NCBI RefSeq assembly: GCF_002155965.1
Contig: NZ_MUMH01000051.1
Coordinates: 29,898 to 93,897, forward strand
Source of the DNA: Allokutzneria sp. NRRL B-24872
Lineage (GTDB): Bacteria; Actinomycetota; Actinomycetes; Mycobacteriales; Pseudonocardiaceae
Length of the DNA stretch: 64,000 bases
Direction of reading: 5' to 3'
Shown here: positions 52,647 to 60,606 of the stretch, piece by piece
Position numbering within the stretch: position 1 is the first letter of the stretch
Layout: each line of letters starts with the position of its first letter
The notes under the pieces: model-generated
What the model saw: only the letters and a program-made list of their open reading frames with translations
Databases searched by the model: none
What the model was told of the DNA's origin: nothing
Position numbers and translations under genes: made by a program

Positions 52647-53111
52647 TCAGGGGTTGCGCTGGTGCAGGCGCAGCCTGACGGACTCCGAGGTGACGCCACC
52701 GTCGGCGTGCCGGACGAGCTTGCCCCGGCTGACGAGGTCGTACACGCCCTGCTTGGAGATGCCGAGCATGGCTCCAGCGGTCGAGTACGACAGGCCGTTG
52801 GCCGTCGGGTGGCCGATCCGGTGCGCGACGACCTGCCCTAGCGGGGCCTGCCACCACGCCGCGGGCGGGTCGAACGGGCCGTCGCTCGGGTAGAGCGTCG
52901 CGACCAGCCGCATGGCGGTCCGGGTCGCGACCTCCTGGTCGGGGCCGAGCAGGTCCCGCGCCCAGACCTCCGCCCGCTCCCCGGCCTTGCGCTCCAGCTT
53001 GGTCAGCGTCCAGTCCGTGCCGAGCAGGATCTCCAGCGGGTCCAGCAGGTGGCCGGTCACCAGCTGGACCAGCTGCCGCGCCAGCGCTTCCTCGGTCACC
53101 GCAAGGGTCAT
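52647..53111 (-). CDS. DNA-binding protein with C-terminal HTH
   Basis: 154 residues, ATG at 53111 after AAGGAGG. The N-terminal two-thirds is helical and unrecognised (LARQLVQLVTGHLLDPLEIL; LLGPDQEVATRTAMRLVATL). The C-terminus LSYSTAGAMLGISKQGVYDL followed by VSRGKLVRHADGGV is a winged, MerR/excisionase-like HTH. Two matching palindromes sit immediately upstream, so autoregulation is likely. The HTH at the C-terminus after a long helical domain is uncommon. The neighbouring rifampicin phosphotransferase-like gene could also be affected. Confidence 0.75.
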   Translation of the reverse strand: MTLAVTEEALARQLVQLVTGHLLDPLEILLGTDWTLTKLERKAGERAEVWARDLLGPDQEVATRTAMRLVATLYPSDGPFDPPAAWWQAPLGQVVAHRIGHPTANGLSYSTAGAMLGISKQGVYDLVSRGKLVRHADGGVTSESVRLRLHQRNP

Positions 53112-53121
53112 CGCGAGCCTC

Positions 53122-53161
53122 CTTGACGGCGACCGTAAAGTACTTGACGGTTACCGTCAAG
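53122..53161. promoter_or_regulatory. Tandem palindromic operators upstream of the HTH gene
   Basis: Site 2 (53143-53161) is a perfect 19-bp palindrome, CTTGACGGTTACCGTCAAG. Site 1 (53122-53140), CTTGACGGCGACCGTAAAG, matches it at 16 of 19 positions. They start 21 bp apart, two helix turns, and put TTGACG at a -35-like distance from TACGGT on the minus strand. Site 2 overlaps the last codons of the phosphotransferase gene. Confidence 0.8.
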
Positions 53162-55679
53162 ACACCTCGACGGAGCCGCTGGAGCCGTGCACGGTGATGG
53201 TCTGACCAGTGACGATCTCCTGCGTGGCGCGCGCGACGCCGACCACTGCGGGGATGCCGTACTCCCGCGCGACGACCGCGCCGTGCGAGTTCGGGCCGCC
53301 CATCTCCATCACCAGTCCGCCCGCCGTCAAGAACAGCGGCGTCCACCCGGGATCGGTCGACGGCGCCACCAGGATCTCGCCGGGGTGCAGCTCGGCGCCG
53401 ACCGGATCGAGCACCACCCTGGCCACCCCGGTGACCGTGCCGGGGGAAGCGCCGGTCCCGCACAGCGCTCCGTCGACGGCGGCGCCGAGCGCTTCCGGTT
53501 CGGTGCCGTCGGAGAGCAGCATCCTGGGCACGTGACGCCTGCGCCGCTCGCGCTCGTAGTCTGCTCTGCGTTCCGTGACGAGCGCCGTGAAGTCCTTGCC
53601 CCGCAACGCTTCTCGCGCCTCGCGGAAATCGAGGAAGAACACGTCGTCGGCGCGGGCGATCGCGCCGGAGGCGGCCAGCTCGGCACCGACGAGCTTGAGC
53701 TGTTCGCGGACGCGGGCGAACGCCAGCACCAGGCAGTACTTCGGCAGCTCGCGGACTCCGGCCAGCGCGCGGATGCGACGCAGCGCCGTGCGCACCAAGC
53801 CCCCACGCCGCCCGGCACGCCTGGCCAGCTCCTCGATCATCGCCTCGGCCTCGGCGACGCCCTTCTCGAACTGCTTGTCGGCGGCCCACTCGGGGTCGTC
53901 GACCCTGCGGTAGTTGGCGATCATGCCGCGCACGTGCGACGGGTCCTCCGACCAGCGCGGGACGCCCAGGTCGATCTCGGCGACGGCGCGGTGGCCGTAC
54001 TTGGCCAGGAAGCGGTCGAGGTCGCCGTCCGAACCGTGCTTGGCGATCCGCCACAGCTCCAGGTCCATCTCCGTGGTGACGTTGTGCGGCATGCCCTTCA
54101 GCACCACGCGGACGTCGTCGACGGAGTCCGGGTCGCCGATGATCTTCGGCATCGCCGCGATCAGCGCGAAGGTGCCGAGCACGACCGGCATGACGCGCAC
54201 GACCCTCGGGATCGTGATGTCGGTGAAGATCCGCGTGATGAAGTCCAGCCGCTGCTCCGCGGTGAGCCCAGGGCGCGTCCTCGTGAGCTGGTCGATCTCC
54301 TCGGCGTAGCGGAAAGCGTTGGCGCGCACGGCTTCCGGGCGCAGAAGCGCGTGCACGGCCCTGGGCGGGGCGCCGAGCCGCACGGCGGTTTTGACGAGCT
54401 TGCGCAGCGTCGGGCCGCGCTTGGTGGTGGTGAGCGCGAACCTCGGGTCTTCGGTCAGCTGCTGGAAGATCTCCGCCGACCTGGCCTCCATCATGCCGAA
54501 CAGGCGCGGGATGAACGTCCTGCCGACGGGGTTGCGCAGCGCCGTGGTGATGTCGACGTAGATGCGACCCGCGCTGTGCGTGAAGATCGGAGGCCCGTCC
54601 AGCGGATCTGCGACCGGGATGCCCGCGCGCCGCGCACCGGCGCCCATCGCCAGCTGCATGCCCGCGAGGCCCGCCGGGGTGAAGGGCGCGAACACGCCCT
54701 GCGCCACGTTGGCGGAGAAGTACGCGCGCGGACCGTCCTTTGTGGACTCAGGGATCGGGTAGAGCGTGGTGATCGGGCGGGATTGGGTGAGCCACAACGC
54801 GCCGTCGGAGTCCAGTGCCCACTCCGTGTCCTGGGGTGAGCCGTAGTGGTCCTGCGCGCGCTTTCCCAGTTCCACCAGCTGCTTCAGCTGCTCGTCGGTC
54901 ACGCAGTAGTCCTCTGTGGACAGTTCGACGTGCTCCGTCCCGCCGCCCGCCCTCGACCGGATCGCCATGTGCTTGTCGCCGATCCTGCGATCGAGCACGC
55001 GCCCGTCCGCCGCGACCACGAAGTGATCCGGGTTCACCGCGCCGGACACCACTGCCTCGCCGAGGCCCGGACTGGCGTCGACCACGAACTCCGAGCGCGT
55101 GCCGGTCACCGGGTTCGCCGTGAACATCACGCCCGCCACCTCGGAGTCGACCATGCGCTGCACGACGACCGCGAGGTGCACAGTGCTCTGGTCGATGTCG
55201 TTGGAGTCGCGGTAGCTCACCGCGCGGTCGGTCCACAGCGACGCCCAGCACCTGCGCACCGCGTCCAGCACGGCCTCGGCGCCGACCACGTTGAGATAGG
55301 TGTCCTGCTGCCCGGCGAAGCTCGCGTTCGGCAGGTCCTCCGCCGTCGCCGACGAGCGCACAGCCACCGGCACGTCCTCGCCGAGCGCGCGGTAGGCGCT
55401 GCTGATCTCCTCGGCCAGGTCGGTCGGAACTGTTGCGCCGCACAGCATTTCCCGTGCTGTGGCGGGCTCGTGCGCGTGGACCGGACCGGTGACCTCGATC
55501 ATTCTCCGGTAGGCGTCGGTCGTGACGCAGAAACCCGGTGGCACCGGGATTCCCGCGTTGATCAGCTCGCCCAGGTTGGCGGCCTTGCCACCGACCAGCT
55601 CGCCCATGGTGCTGTCGAGCGCGGCCAGGTCCACGACCACCTCGCGCCGGCTACTCCCCCGTTGTTCCCCTGCGCTCAT
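53157..55679 (-). CDS. Rifampicin phosphotransferase / PEP-utilising enzyme family protein
   Basis: 840 residues. The N-terminal ATP-grasp domain has LVGGKAANLGELINAGIPVP, VAVRSSATAEDLPNASFAGQ, VVQRMVDSEVAGVMFTANPV and EWALDSDGALWLTQSRPITT. The C-terminal swivelling His domain reads MEMGGPNSHGAVVAREYG (catalytic His about 799) and IPAVVGVARATQEI. Length and the presence of only these domains fit rifampicin phosphotransferase, which lacks the PEP/pyruvate-binding TIM barrel of true PEP synthase. RPH transfers the beta-phosphate of ATP to rifampicin. Another substrate is possible. Coupled to the MarR gene upstream (29-bp overlap). Confidence 0.82.
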   Translation of the reverse strand: MSAGEQRGSSRREVVVDLAALDSTMGELVGGKAANLGELINAGIPVPPGFCVTTDAYRRMIEVTGPVHAHEPATAREMLCGATVPTDLAEEISSAYRALGEDVPVAVRSSATAEDLPNASFAGQQDTYLNVVGAEAVLDAVRRCWASLWTDRAVSYRDSNDIDQSTVHLAVVVQRMVDSEVAGVMFTANPVTGTRSEFVVDASPGLGEAVVSGAVNPDHFVVAADGRVLDRRIGDKHMAIRSRAGGGTEHVELSTEDYCVTDEQLKQLVELGKRAQDHYGSPQDTEWALDSDGALWLTQSRPITTLYPIPESTKDGPRAYFSANVAQGVFAPFTPAGLAGMQLAMGAGARRAGIPVADPLDGPPIFTHSAGRIYVDITTALRNPVGRTFIPRLFGMMEARSAEIFQQLTEDPRFALTTTKRGPTLRKLVKTAVRLGAPPRAVHALLRPEAVRANAFRYAEEIDQLTRTRPGLTAEQRLDFITRIFTDITIPRVVRVMPVVLGTFALIAAMPKIIGDPDSVDDVRVVLKGMPHNVTTEMDLELWRIAKHGSDGDLDRFLAKYGHRAVAEIDLGVPRWSEDPSHVRGMIANYRRVDDPEWAADKQFEKGVAEAEAMIEELARRAGRRGGLVRTALRRIRALAGVRELPKYCLVLAFARVREQLKLVGAELAASGAIARADDVFFLDFREAREALRGKDFTALVTERRADYERERRRRHVPRMLLSDGTEPEALGAAVDGALCGTGASPGTVTGVARVVLDPVGAELHPGEILVAPSTDPGWTPLFLTAGGLVMEMGGPNSHGAVVAREYGIPAVVGVARATQEIVTGQTITVHGSSGSVEVS

Positions 55680-56118
55680 CGCGATGTCTCCTCGCGGCCT
55701 CGGCCAGCAGGGTCGTCGACCGCGCGACGGTCCGCTGGTCCTCCTCTGACAGGTACGCCATCAGCTCCAGCTGCGCCTCGGCCCGCCTGAGCTCGAAGCC
55801 GCGCAGGAACTCCCGCCCCTCGTCGGTGAGGTGCACCCGCTTGGCCCTGCGGTCCTCGGTGTCCTCGCGCCTGCCGACGAGGCCCTTCGCCACCAGTTGC
55901 TCGACCATCCGGCTCGTCGCCGAGACGGAGCGGCCGACGTGGTCGGCGAGGTCCTTGACGGTGGGCGTCCGGCCCGCGTCGAGCACGTAGAGGGTGGCGA
56001 CGTGGACGAGCTGGAGGTCCCCCACCCCGCGGACCACCGACACCAGGAACTCCGAGAGGAGCGCGCGGCGGACCGCGCCGATCTCCTCGGCGACCCGGTC
56101 GCTGTCGGGGGTGCTCAC
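55651..56118 (-). CDS. MarR family transcriptional regulator
   Basis: 155 residues from the GTG at 56118, five bases after TTGGAGG. The winged HTH is PTVKDLADHVGRSVSATSRM with VEQLVAKGLVGRREDTEDRR (the D-R wing motif). The 3' end overlaps the phosphotransferase gene by 29 bp, so the two are one operon. MarR proteins are released by small phenolic or drug-like ligands, which fits control of an antibiotic-modifying enzyme. A 14-bp palindrome lies upstream. Confidence 0.9.
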   Translation of the reverse strand: MSTPDSDRVAEEIGAVRRALLSEFLVSVVRGVGDLQLVHVATLYVLDAGRTPTVKDLADHVGRSVSATSRMVEQLVAKGLVGRREDTEDRRAKRVHLTDEGREFLRGFELRRAEAQLELMAYLSEEDQRTVARSTTLLAEAARRHRDERRGTTGE

Positions 56119-56151
56119 GACGGCCTCCAATTGATTGCGTCCTTGCAACTA

Positions 56152-56165
56152 GTGCATGCATGCAC
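56152..56165. promoter_or_regulatory. Palindrome GTGCATGCATGCAC upstream of marR
   Basis: A perfect 14-bp palindrome 34 bp ahead of the marR start, in an AT-richer stretch. Likely the MarR operator. No typical rifampicin-associated element is visible. Confidence 0.6.
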
Positions 56166-56293
56166 GTTAGCGCGCGCTGGCTGAACAAATCAACAGGTGA
56201 TGAAAAGATGGGCTCGAACGCTGCCCGAAGGGGAACTGGGATGATCGAGGCCGACGTGGTGTCCGCTGTTCATCGAGTGGGGGTAGCAACGCG

Positions 56294-56929
56294 ATGCGGG
56301 ACGTGCTATTTGACCTGATCAACGGCATGGCAGGCAGTAGCCCCGTCCTCGACCGGGTGATGCTCTTCGCCGCAGGGCCGTTGATCTACCTGCTGTTCGC
56401 GGCGGCCGGGATCGTCTCCCTGCTGGCCATGCGCAAGCAGGACCGGACCACGAACCTGTGGATGGCCGGTCAGGTCGGCGCGGCCCTGCTGCTCGGCTTC
56501 CTGGTGAACCGGGTGCTGCGGATGATGGCCTTCCACGAGCGGCCGTTCCAGACCCGCCCGGTCACCCAGCTCGTCCAGCACGAACCCGGGGTGTCCTTCC
56601 CCAGCAACCACGCGACCGCCGCGATCACCGTCGCGCTCGTCGTCGGGATCTTCGTCTCCGCGCTGTGGGGCTGGCTGCTCGCGCTGCCCGCGCTGCTCGT
56701 CGCGTTCTCCCGGGTGTTCGTCGGCGTGCACTGGCCCTCGGACATCATCATGGGCGGGATCGTCGGCATCGTCGCCACGCTCGTCGTGTGGTGGGCGGGG
56801 AAACTGTTGCTGCGCAAGTACTCCCCTGCCGAGCAGGACGAGGAGGACGACCTCGCCGAGCTGACCGCGGTCCTGCCGCGCGTCCCGGCCGCCGAGGAGA
56901 CCGTCGTGCTGCCGAAGATCCGTCGCTGA
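56294..56929 (+). CDS. PAP2 family phosphatase (undecaprenyl-diphosphatase-like)
   Basis: 211 residues. Membrane helices are LLFAAAGIVSLLAM, AALLLGFLVNRVL, ITVALVVGIFVSALWGWLLA and IIMGGIVGIVATLVVWW. Acid-phosphatase motifs are the R-P region HERPFQTRP, FPSNHATAA (C2, PSxH) and SRVFVGVHWPSDI (C3, SRxxxxxHxxxD). The active site faces the periplasm. It likely dephosphorylates undecaprenyl diphosphate or phosphatidic acid. The C-terminal 40 residues are acidic and cytosolic. The next gene starts 1 bp after its stop. Confidence 0.9.
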   Translation: MRDVLFDLINGMAGSSPVLDRVMLFAAGPLIYLLFAAAGIVSLLAMRKQDRTTNLWMAGQVGAALLLGFLVNRVLRMMAFHERPFQTRPVTQLVQHEPGVSFPSNHATAAITVALVVGIFVSALWGWLLALPALLVAFSRVFVGVHWPSDIIMGGIVGIVATLVVWWAGKLLLRKYSPAEQDEEDDLAELTAVLPRVPAAEETVVLPKIRR

Positions 56930-56930
56930 C

Positions 56931-57731
56931 GTGGACTGGGTGCCCGAGGACATCGACCTGACGCGGCCGAGCGCCGCGCGGATGTACGACCACTTCCTCG
57001 GGGGCTCGCACAACTTCTCCGTCGACCGCGAGGCCGCCGCAGCCGCCGAGCAGGCCTTCCCCGGGGTCCGCTTGGCCATCCGGGCGAACCGCTCCTTCCT
57101 CCGTCGCGCGGTGAAGTACTTGGTGGACAAGGGAATCCGTCAGTTCCTCGATCTGGGTTCGGGCATCCCGACGGTCGGCAACGTGCACGAGATCGCCCAG
57201 GGGGAGTGCGAGGACGCGCGCGTGGTCTACGTGGACGTCGACCCGATCGCGGTCGGCCACGGGCGGCGCATCCTGGCGGGCAACCCGGACGCGGCCGCGG
57301 TGCGCGCCGACCTGCTCGACCCCGACCAGGTGCTGGCCCAGCCCGAGGTGCGCGAGCTGCTGGACCTGGACCGGCCGGTGGCCGTGCTGATGGTCGCGGT
57401 GCTGCACTTCGTGCCGGACGAGCAGGACCCGTGGGGCGTGGTCGCCGGGTACCTCGACCGGCTCGCGCCCGGGAGCCACCTGGTGCTCTCGCACGGCACC
57501 AACGACGACTTCTCCGACGAGGAGAACTCCGGCTTCGAGACCGTGCGGAAGGTCTACCAGCGCACGGCCAGCCCGATCGTCGTGCGCACCGAGGCCGAGG
57601 TCGCGGCGTTCTTCACCGGACTGGAGATGGTGCCGCCCGGCCTCGTGCGCCTGTCCGACTGGCGGCCGGACTCGGCTGAGCAGTGGAAGTCGTGGCGGTG
57701 CGGCATCGGCAGAAAGCCGTCGCTCGACTGA
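56931..57731 (+). CDS. SAM-dependent methyltransferase, DUF574 family
   Basis: 266 residues, GTG start right after the PAP2 stop. The hallmark N-terminus of DUF574 is RPSAARMYDHFLGGSHNFSV with DREAAAAAE. The SAM site includes RQFLDLGSGIPTVGNVHEIA, VVYVDVDPIAVGHGRRIL and the later AVLMVAVLHFVPDEQDP. The C-terminus has FFTGLEMVPPGLVRLSDWRP. Streptomycetes and relatives carry dozens of copies; the methyl acceptor is not known. Cytosolic. Confidence 0.93.
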   Translation: MDWVPEDIDLTRPSAARMYDHFLGGSHNFSVDREAAAAAEQAFPGVRLAIRANRSFLRRAVKYLVDKGIRQFLDLGSGIPTVGNVHEIAQGECEDARVVYVDVDPIAVGHGRRILAGNPDAAAVRADLLDPDQVLAQPEVRELLDLDRPVAVLMVAVLHFVPDEQDPWGVVAGYLDRLAPGSHLVLSHGTNDDFSDEENSGFETVRKVYQRTASPIVVRTEAEVAAFFTGLEMVPPGLVRLSDWRPDSAEQWKSWRCGIGRKPSLD

Positions 57732-57881
57732 CCTGGGCCGATCGGATGATCGCGTTCACTCGCCCTGTTGAAGCCGCCGTTCTCGCGTTCGGCGGTCCGG
57801 GGCCTCCTGCGGACGGTTGGGCGAGGCCTCGCCCGTGTGGTGGACTGCCCTGGCGAAATGCTGATCTGGGGAGGAACCCGC

Positions 57882-59249
57882 ATGCCCGAGTTGTTGGCCG
57901 GTACCCAGCGCGCGCTGCTGCGCCGCCTCGCCGTCGACCAGAGCGAGAACCGCGTCCCGTCGATCGTCGCCGCGGTCGTGCGCGACGGAGCGCCGGTGTG
58001 GATCGGCGCGCGGGGCCAGGTCGACGGCGCCGAGCCCACCTCGGACACCCAGTACCGGATCGGCTCGATCACCAAGACCTTCGTGGCCGCGCTGATCATG
58101 CGCCTGCGCGACGAGGGCAAGCTCGACCTCAACGACCCGCTCGACCGCTTCGTGCAGGGCACGCCCGCCGGTGCGAGCACGATCGCGCAGCTGCTCTCGC
58201 ACACCTCCGGGCTGACCGCCGAGTCGCCCGGCGAGTGGTGGGAGCGCGTTCCAGGCATGCCCGCGGACGAGCTGATCTCCTTGCTGGGCAAGCAGTCCGT
58301 GCCGCACCGCGCCGGTCGCCGGTTCCACTACTCCAACCTCGGCTTCGGCCTGCTCGGCGAGGTCATCGCCCGTGCGCGCGGGATGAGCTGGATGGAGGCC
58401 GCCGAGGCGGAGATCCTGCGCCCGCTCGGCCTCGGCCGCACCACCTTTCTCGCTCAAGCTCCGCACGCGCAGGGCTACGCCGTGCACCCGTGGGCCGACG
58501 TGCTGCTGCCGGAGCCCTCGCACGACGGCGGCTCCATGGCCCCGGCCGGGCAGCTCTGGTCGACCGCGACCGACCTGGCGCGCTGGGCGGCCTTCCTCGG
58601 CGGGGACACCGGCGACGTGCTGCATCCCGACACCGTCGCGGAGATGCGCGAGCCCGCGATCGTCGACGACGCCGACGAGTGGCGCGGTGGGCACGGCCTC
58701 GGCCTGCAACTCATGCGGCACAAGGGAAGGCGCGTCGCCGGGCACACCGGCTCGATGCCGGGCTTCCTGGCCACCGTGTGGGTCGACCCCAAGGACAGCA
58801 CCGGCGTTCTGTTCCTGGCCAACACCACGACCGGCGGCGGGTACAACCTGCTCGCCGACTACTTCGACCTCATGGCGGAGCGCGAGCCGCGCGTGCCCGC
58901 GACCTGGACGCCGATGCCTCAGTCCGAAGTGGACAGTGGGCTGCTCGCGCTGACCGGGCAGTGGTACTGGGGGCCTTCGGCCTACGCGTTGCGGCTGCGC
59001 CAGGGCGGCATGCTCGACCTGACGCCGATCAACGGCCGCGGCAGGTCCTCCCGCTTCCGCCTCGACGAGCACGGCGCGTGGATCGGGCTGGACGGCTACT
59101 ACGCTGGCGAGGAACTGCGCGTGGTGCGCGGGGCCGACGGCGAGGTCAGCCACCTCGACCTCAACACGTTCATCTTCACCAGGACCCCCTACGACCCGAA
59201 CGCGGCCGTTCCCGGCGGCGTGGACGAGGCCGGGTGGCGCGGTCTGTGA
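57882..59249 (+). CDS. Serine hydrolase, class C beta-lactamase family
   Basis: 455 residues from the ATG at 57882, eight bases after GGGGAGGA. The SxxK motif is GSITKTF (Ser62, Lys65), with YxN as RRFHYSNLGFGLLGEV and the HxG motif as GHTGSMPGF. It has no signal peptide, so it is probably cytosolic. The last about 130 residues form a beta-barrel-like extra domain (LLALTGQWYWGPSAYALRLR). Such enzymes are esterases or D-aminopeptidases more often than true beta-lactamases. Coupled to the next GNAT gene by GTGA. Confidence 0.9.
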   Translation: MPELLAGTQRALLRRLAVDQSENRVPSIVAAVVRDGAPVWIGARGQVDGAEPTSDTQYRIGSITKTFVAALIMRLRDEGKLDLNDPLDRFVQGTPAGASTIAQLLSHTSGLTAESPGEWWERVPGMPADELISLLGKQSVPHRAGRRFHYSNLGFGLLGEVIARARGMSWMEAAEAEILRPLGLGRTTFLAQAPHAQGYAVHPWADVLLPEPSHDGGSMAPAGQLWSTATDLARWAAFLGGDTGDVLHPDTVAEMREPAIVDDADEWRGGHGLGLQLMRHKGRRVAGHTGSMPGFLATVWVDPKDSTGVLFLANTTTGGGYNLLADYFDLMAEREPRVPATWTPMPQSEVDSGLLALTGQWYWGPSAYALRLRQGGMLDLTPINGRGRSSRFRLDEHGAWIGLDGYYAGEELRVVRGADGEVSHLDLNTFIFTRTPYDPNAAVPGGVDEAGWRGL

Positions 59250-59755
59250 TCGGCGAGGGGCTGCGGCTGCGGCACCCCCGGCCGGAGGACCACCTGCGGC
59301 TGCTCGCCGTGCTGGACGAGTGGTGGGACGGGCTCGGCGGTGAGGCGGGGTCGCGGCAGCGCGCGTTGTTGTTGCCCCGCCTGTACTTCCAGCACTTCAC
59401 CACGACGAGCTGGTTGGTGGAGGACGAGCGGGACCGCCTCGTCGGCTTCCTGATCGGGTTCCTGTCCCAGACCGACCAGGACGCCGCGTACGTCCACTTC
59501 GTCGGCGTGGACCCGGGCCTGCGCCGGTCGGGCCTCGCGCGCAGCCTCTACCAGTGCTTCTTCGACCTCGCGCGGGAGCACGGGCGCAGTCGGGTGCACT
59601 GCATCACCAGCCCGGAGAACACCACTTCGCTCGCCTTCCACACGGCCTTGGGCTTCCTCGTGGAGCAAGGTGAGAAGGTCGTCGACGGCGTGTGGGTGCA
59701 GCCGGATTACGACGGTCCCGGACTGGACCGGATCTCCTTCGTGCGCAGGCTCTGA
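59246..59755 (+). CDS. GNAT family N-acetyltransferase
   Basis: 169 residues, GTG start overlapping the previous stop. LRLRHPRPEDHLRLLAVLDE opens the fold. The acetyl-CoA loop lies in AAYVHFVGVDPGLRRSGLAR (R/S-G-L-A), followed by VHCITSPENTTSLAFHTALG and a C-terminal RISFVRRL. Translationally coupled to the serine hydrolase, so the two may act on one metabolite (peptide or amine), by inference. A strong terminator follows. Confidence 0.9.
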   Translation: MIGEGLRLRHPRPEDHLRLLAVLDEWWDGLGGEAGSRQRALLLPRLYFQHFTTTSWLVEDERDRLVGFLIGFLSQTDQDAAYVHFVGVDPGLRRSGLARSLYQCFFDLAREHGRSRVHCITSPENTTSLAFHTALGFLVEQGEKVVDGVWVQPDYDGPGLDRISFVRRL

Positions 59756-59768
59756 CCCCGGAAAACCG

Positions 59769-59801
59769 TTGTCGGGGGGACCGCGTGGGTCCCCCCGACA
59801 A
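59769..59801 (+). terminator. Strong terminator after hydrolase-GNAT operon
   Basis: A 14-bp perfect stem, TTGTCGGGGGGACC and GGTCCCCCCGACAA, with loop GCGTG, 13 bp after the GNAT stop. Confidence 0.88.
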
Positions 59802-59881
59802 GGGGTTGGGTGAACGTCCCCCAGGTGAGCCCGACCCCCTCGGTCCAGACCCCTGCGATCACCCTGGTCTAGCTGGCCTTT

Positions 59882-59897
59882 GCAATGCACGTGCATC
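59882..59897. promoter_or_regulatory. Operator-like palindrome 1 upstream of padR
   Basis: GCAATGCACGTGCATCG holds a perfect ATGCACGTGCAT core (59885-59896). It shares the GCAATGC half-site with the longer palindrome 36 bp downstream. Confidence 0.6.
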
Positions 59898-59917
59898 GTA
59901 TCCACGTTTCACCGCTC

Positions 59918-59941
59918 TTGGCAATGCGCCCGCATTGCCAA
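59918..59941. promoter_or_regulatory. Operator-like palindrome 2 upstream of padR
   Basis: 11-bp perfect arms TTGGCAATGCG and CGCATTGCCAA with CC between, 48 bp ahead of the PadR start. Probable autoregulatory site. GGTACC is repeated at 59957 and 59974 between it and the gene. Confidence 0.75.
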
Positions 59942-59988
59942 ATTTCCGGCGCTGGCGGTACCTCGCGAACACAGGTACCTTGCGCTGC

Positions 59989-60336
59989 ATGGTAGCGGGG
60001 GGCTTCAAAGCAGTCAGCCAGATGCGGCGCGGAGTCCTGGAGTACTGCGTGCTGGCTCTGCTGCGGGACTCCCCGCGCTACGGCGTGGAACTCGTCCAGA
60101 CGCTCGGCGCGAGCGGGGCCCTCACCACCAGCGAGGGCACCATCTACCCGCTGCTGTCCCGGCTGCGCCGCGACGGGCTGGTGGAGACGACCTGGCAGGA
60201 GTCCGTGTCGGGGCCGCCCCGGCGCTACTACTCGCTGACCAGGGCGGGGCACGCCTCGCTCGCGGAGTTCACGGCGGAGTGGACCCGGTTCCGCGATGCC
60301 GTCGAAGGATTCCTGGCCCCCTCGGAGGGACGATGA
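59989..60336 (+). CDS. PadR family transcriptional regulator
   Basis: 115 residues from the ATG at 59989; the ATG at 60022 is possible. The winged HTH reads MRRGVLEYCVLALLRDSPRY, then GVELVQTLGASGALTTSEGT, IYPLLSRLRRDGLVETTWQE and the wing GPPRRYYSLTRAG. The short C-terminus forms the dimer helix. The gene overlaps the next by ATGA. The two together form the common actinobacterial PadR/membrane partner cassette, where the partner is often a DUF1700-like protein. Confidence 0.92.
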   Translation: MVAGGFKAVSQMRRGVLEYCVLALLRDSPRYGVELVQTLGASGALTTSEGTIYPLLSRLRRDGLVETTWQESVSGPPRRYYSLTRAGHASLAEFTAEWTRFRDAVEGFLAPSEGR

Positions 60337-60569
60337 AGGTGATGGAAGACCAACTCATCCGCGACTACCTCGACCGCATCGGCGCTCCGGAGGAGATCGT
60401 CCGCGCCGCTCTCGAGGACCAGCCTGTTCCTCCGCCGCCCCCTGCGCCCGCGTCCTCCACCCTGCGGAGGGCGTTGATCGCGGTGGGCGTCGTCGTCGTG
60501 TTCCTCTTGGTCGTCGGCTTGGCCTTCTTCCTGTTCTCCGCGTCGCCGAGCGCTCCGCCCATGCCGTAG
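60333..60569 (+). CDS. Small single-pass membrane protein paired with PadR
   Basis: 78 residues, ATG within the padR stop, GGAGGGACG before it. The cytosolic N-terminus MEDQLIRDYLDRIGAPEEIV is helical, a proline-rich linker (PVPPPPPAPASS) follows, then one membrane helix, ALIAVGVVVVFLLVVGLAFF, and a short outside tail. The Y-D-I front resembles the start of DUF1700-type anti-sigma-like partners of PadR. It may sense membrane state and relay it to PadR; that is inference. Confidence 0.75.
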   Translation: MKVMEDQLIRDYLDRIGAPEEIVRAALEDQPVPPPPPAPASSTLRRALIAVGVVVVFLLVVGLAFFLFSASPSAPPMP

Positions 60570-60606
60570 TTCGGCGGTGGCGCGGAGTCCCTGGCACGCT
60601 GAGGCC

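Noticed and set aside
53157..55679. PEP synthase as the name of the 840-aa enzyme
   Set aside because: The C-terminal PEP/pyruvate-binding TIM barrel of PpsA is missing; the domain set fits rifampicin phosphotransferase better.
57882..59249. True antibiotic-hydrolysing beta-lactamase
   Set aside because: The SxxK, YxN and HxG motifs are present, but there is no signal peptide and there is an extra C-terminal domain; this fits the broad serine hydrolase family.
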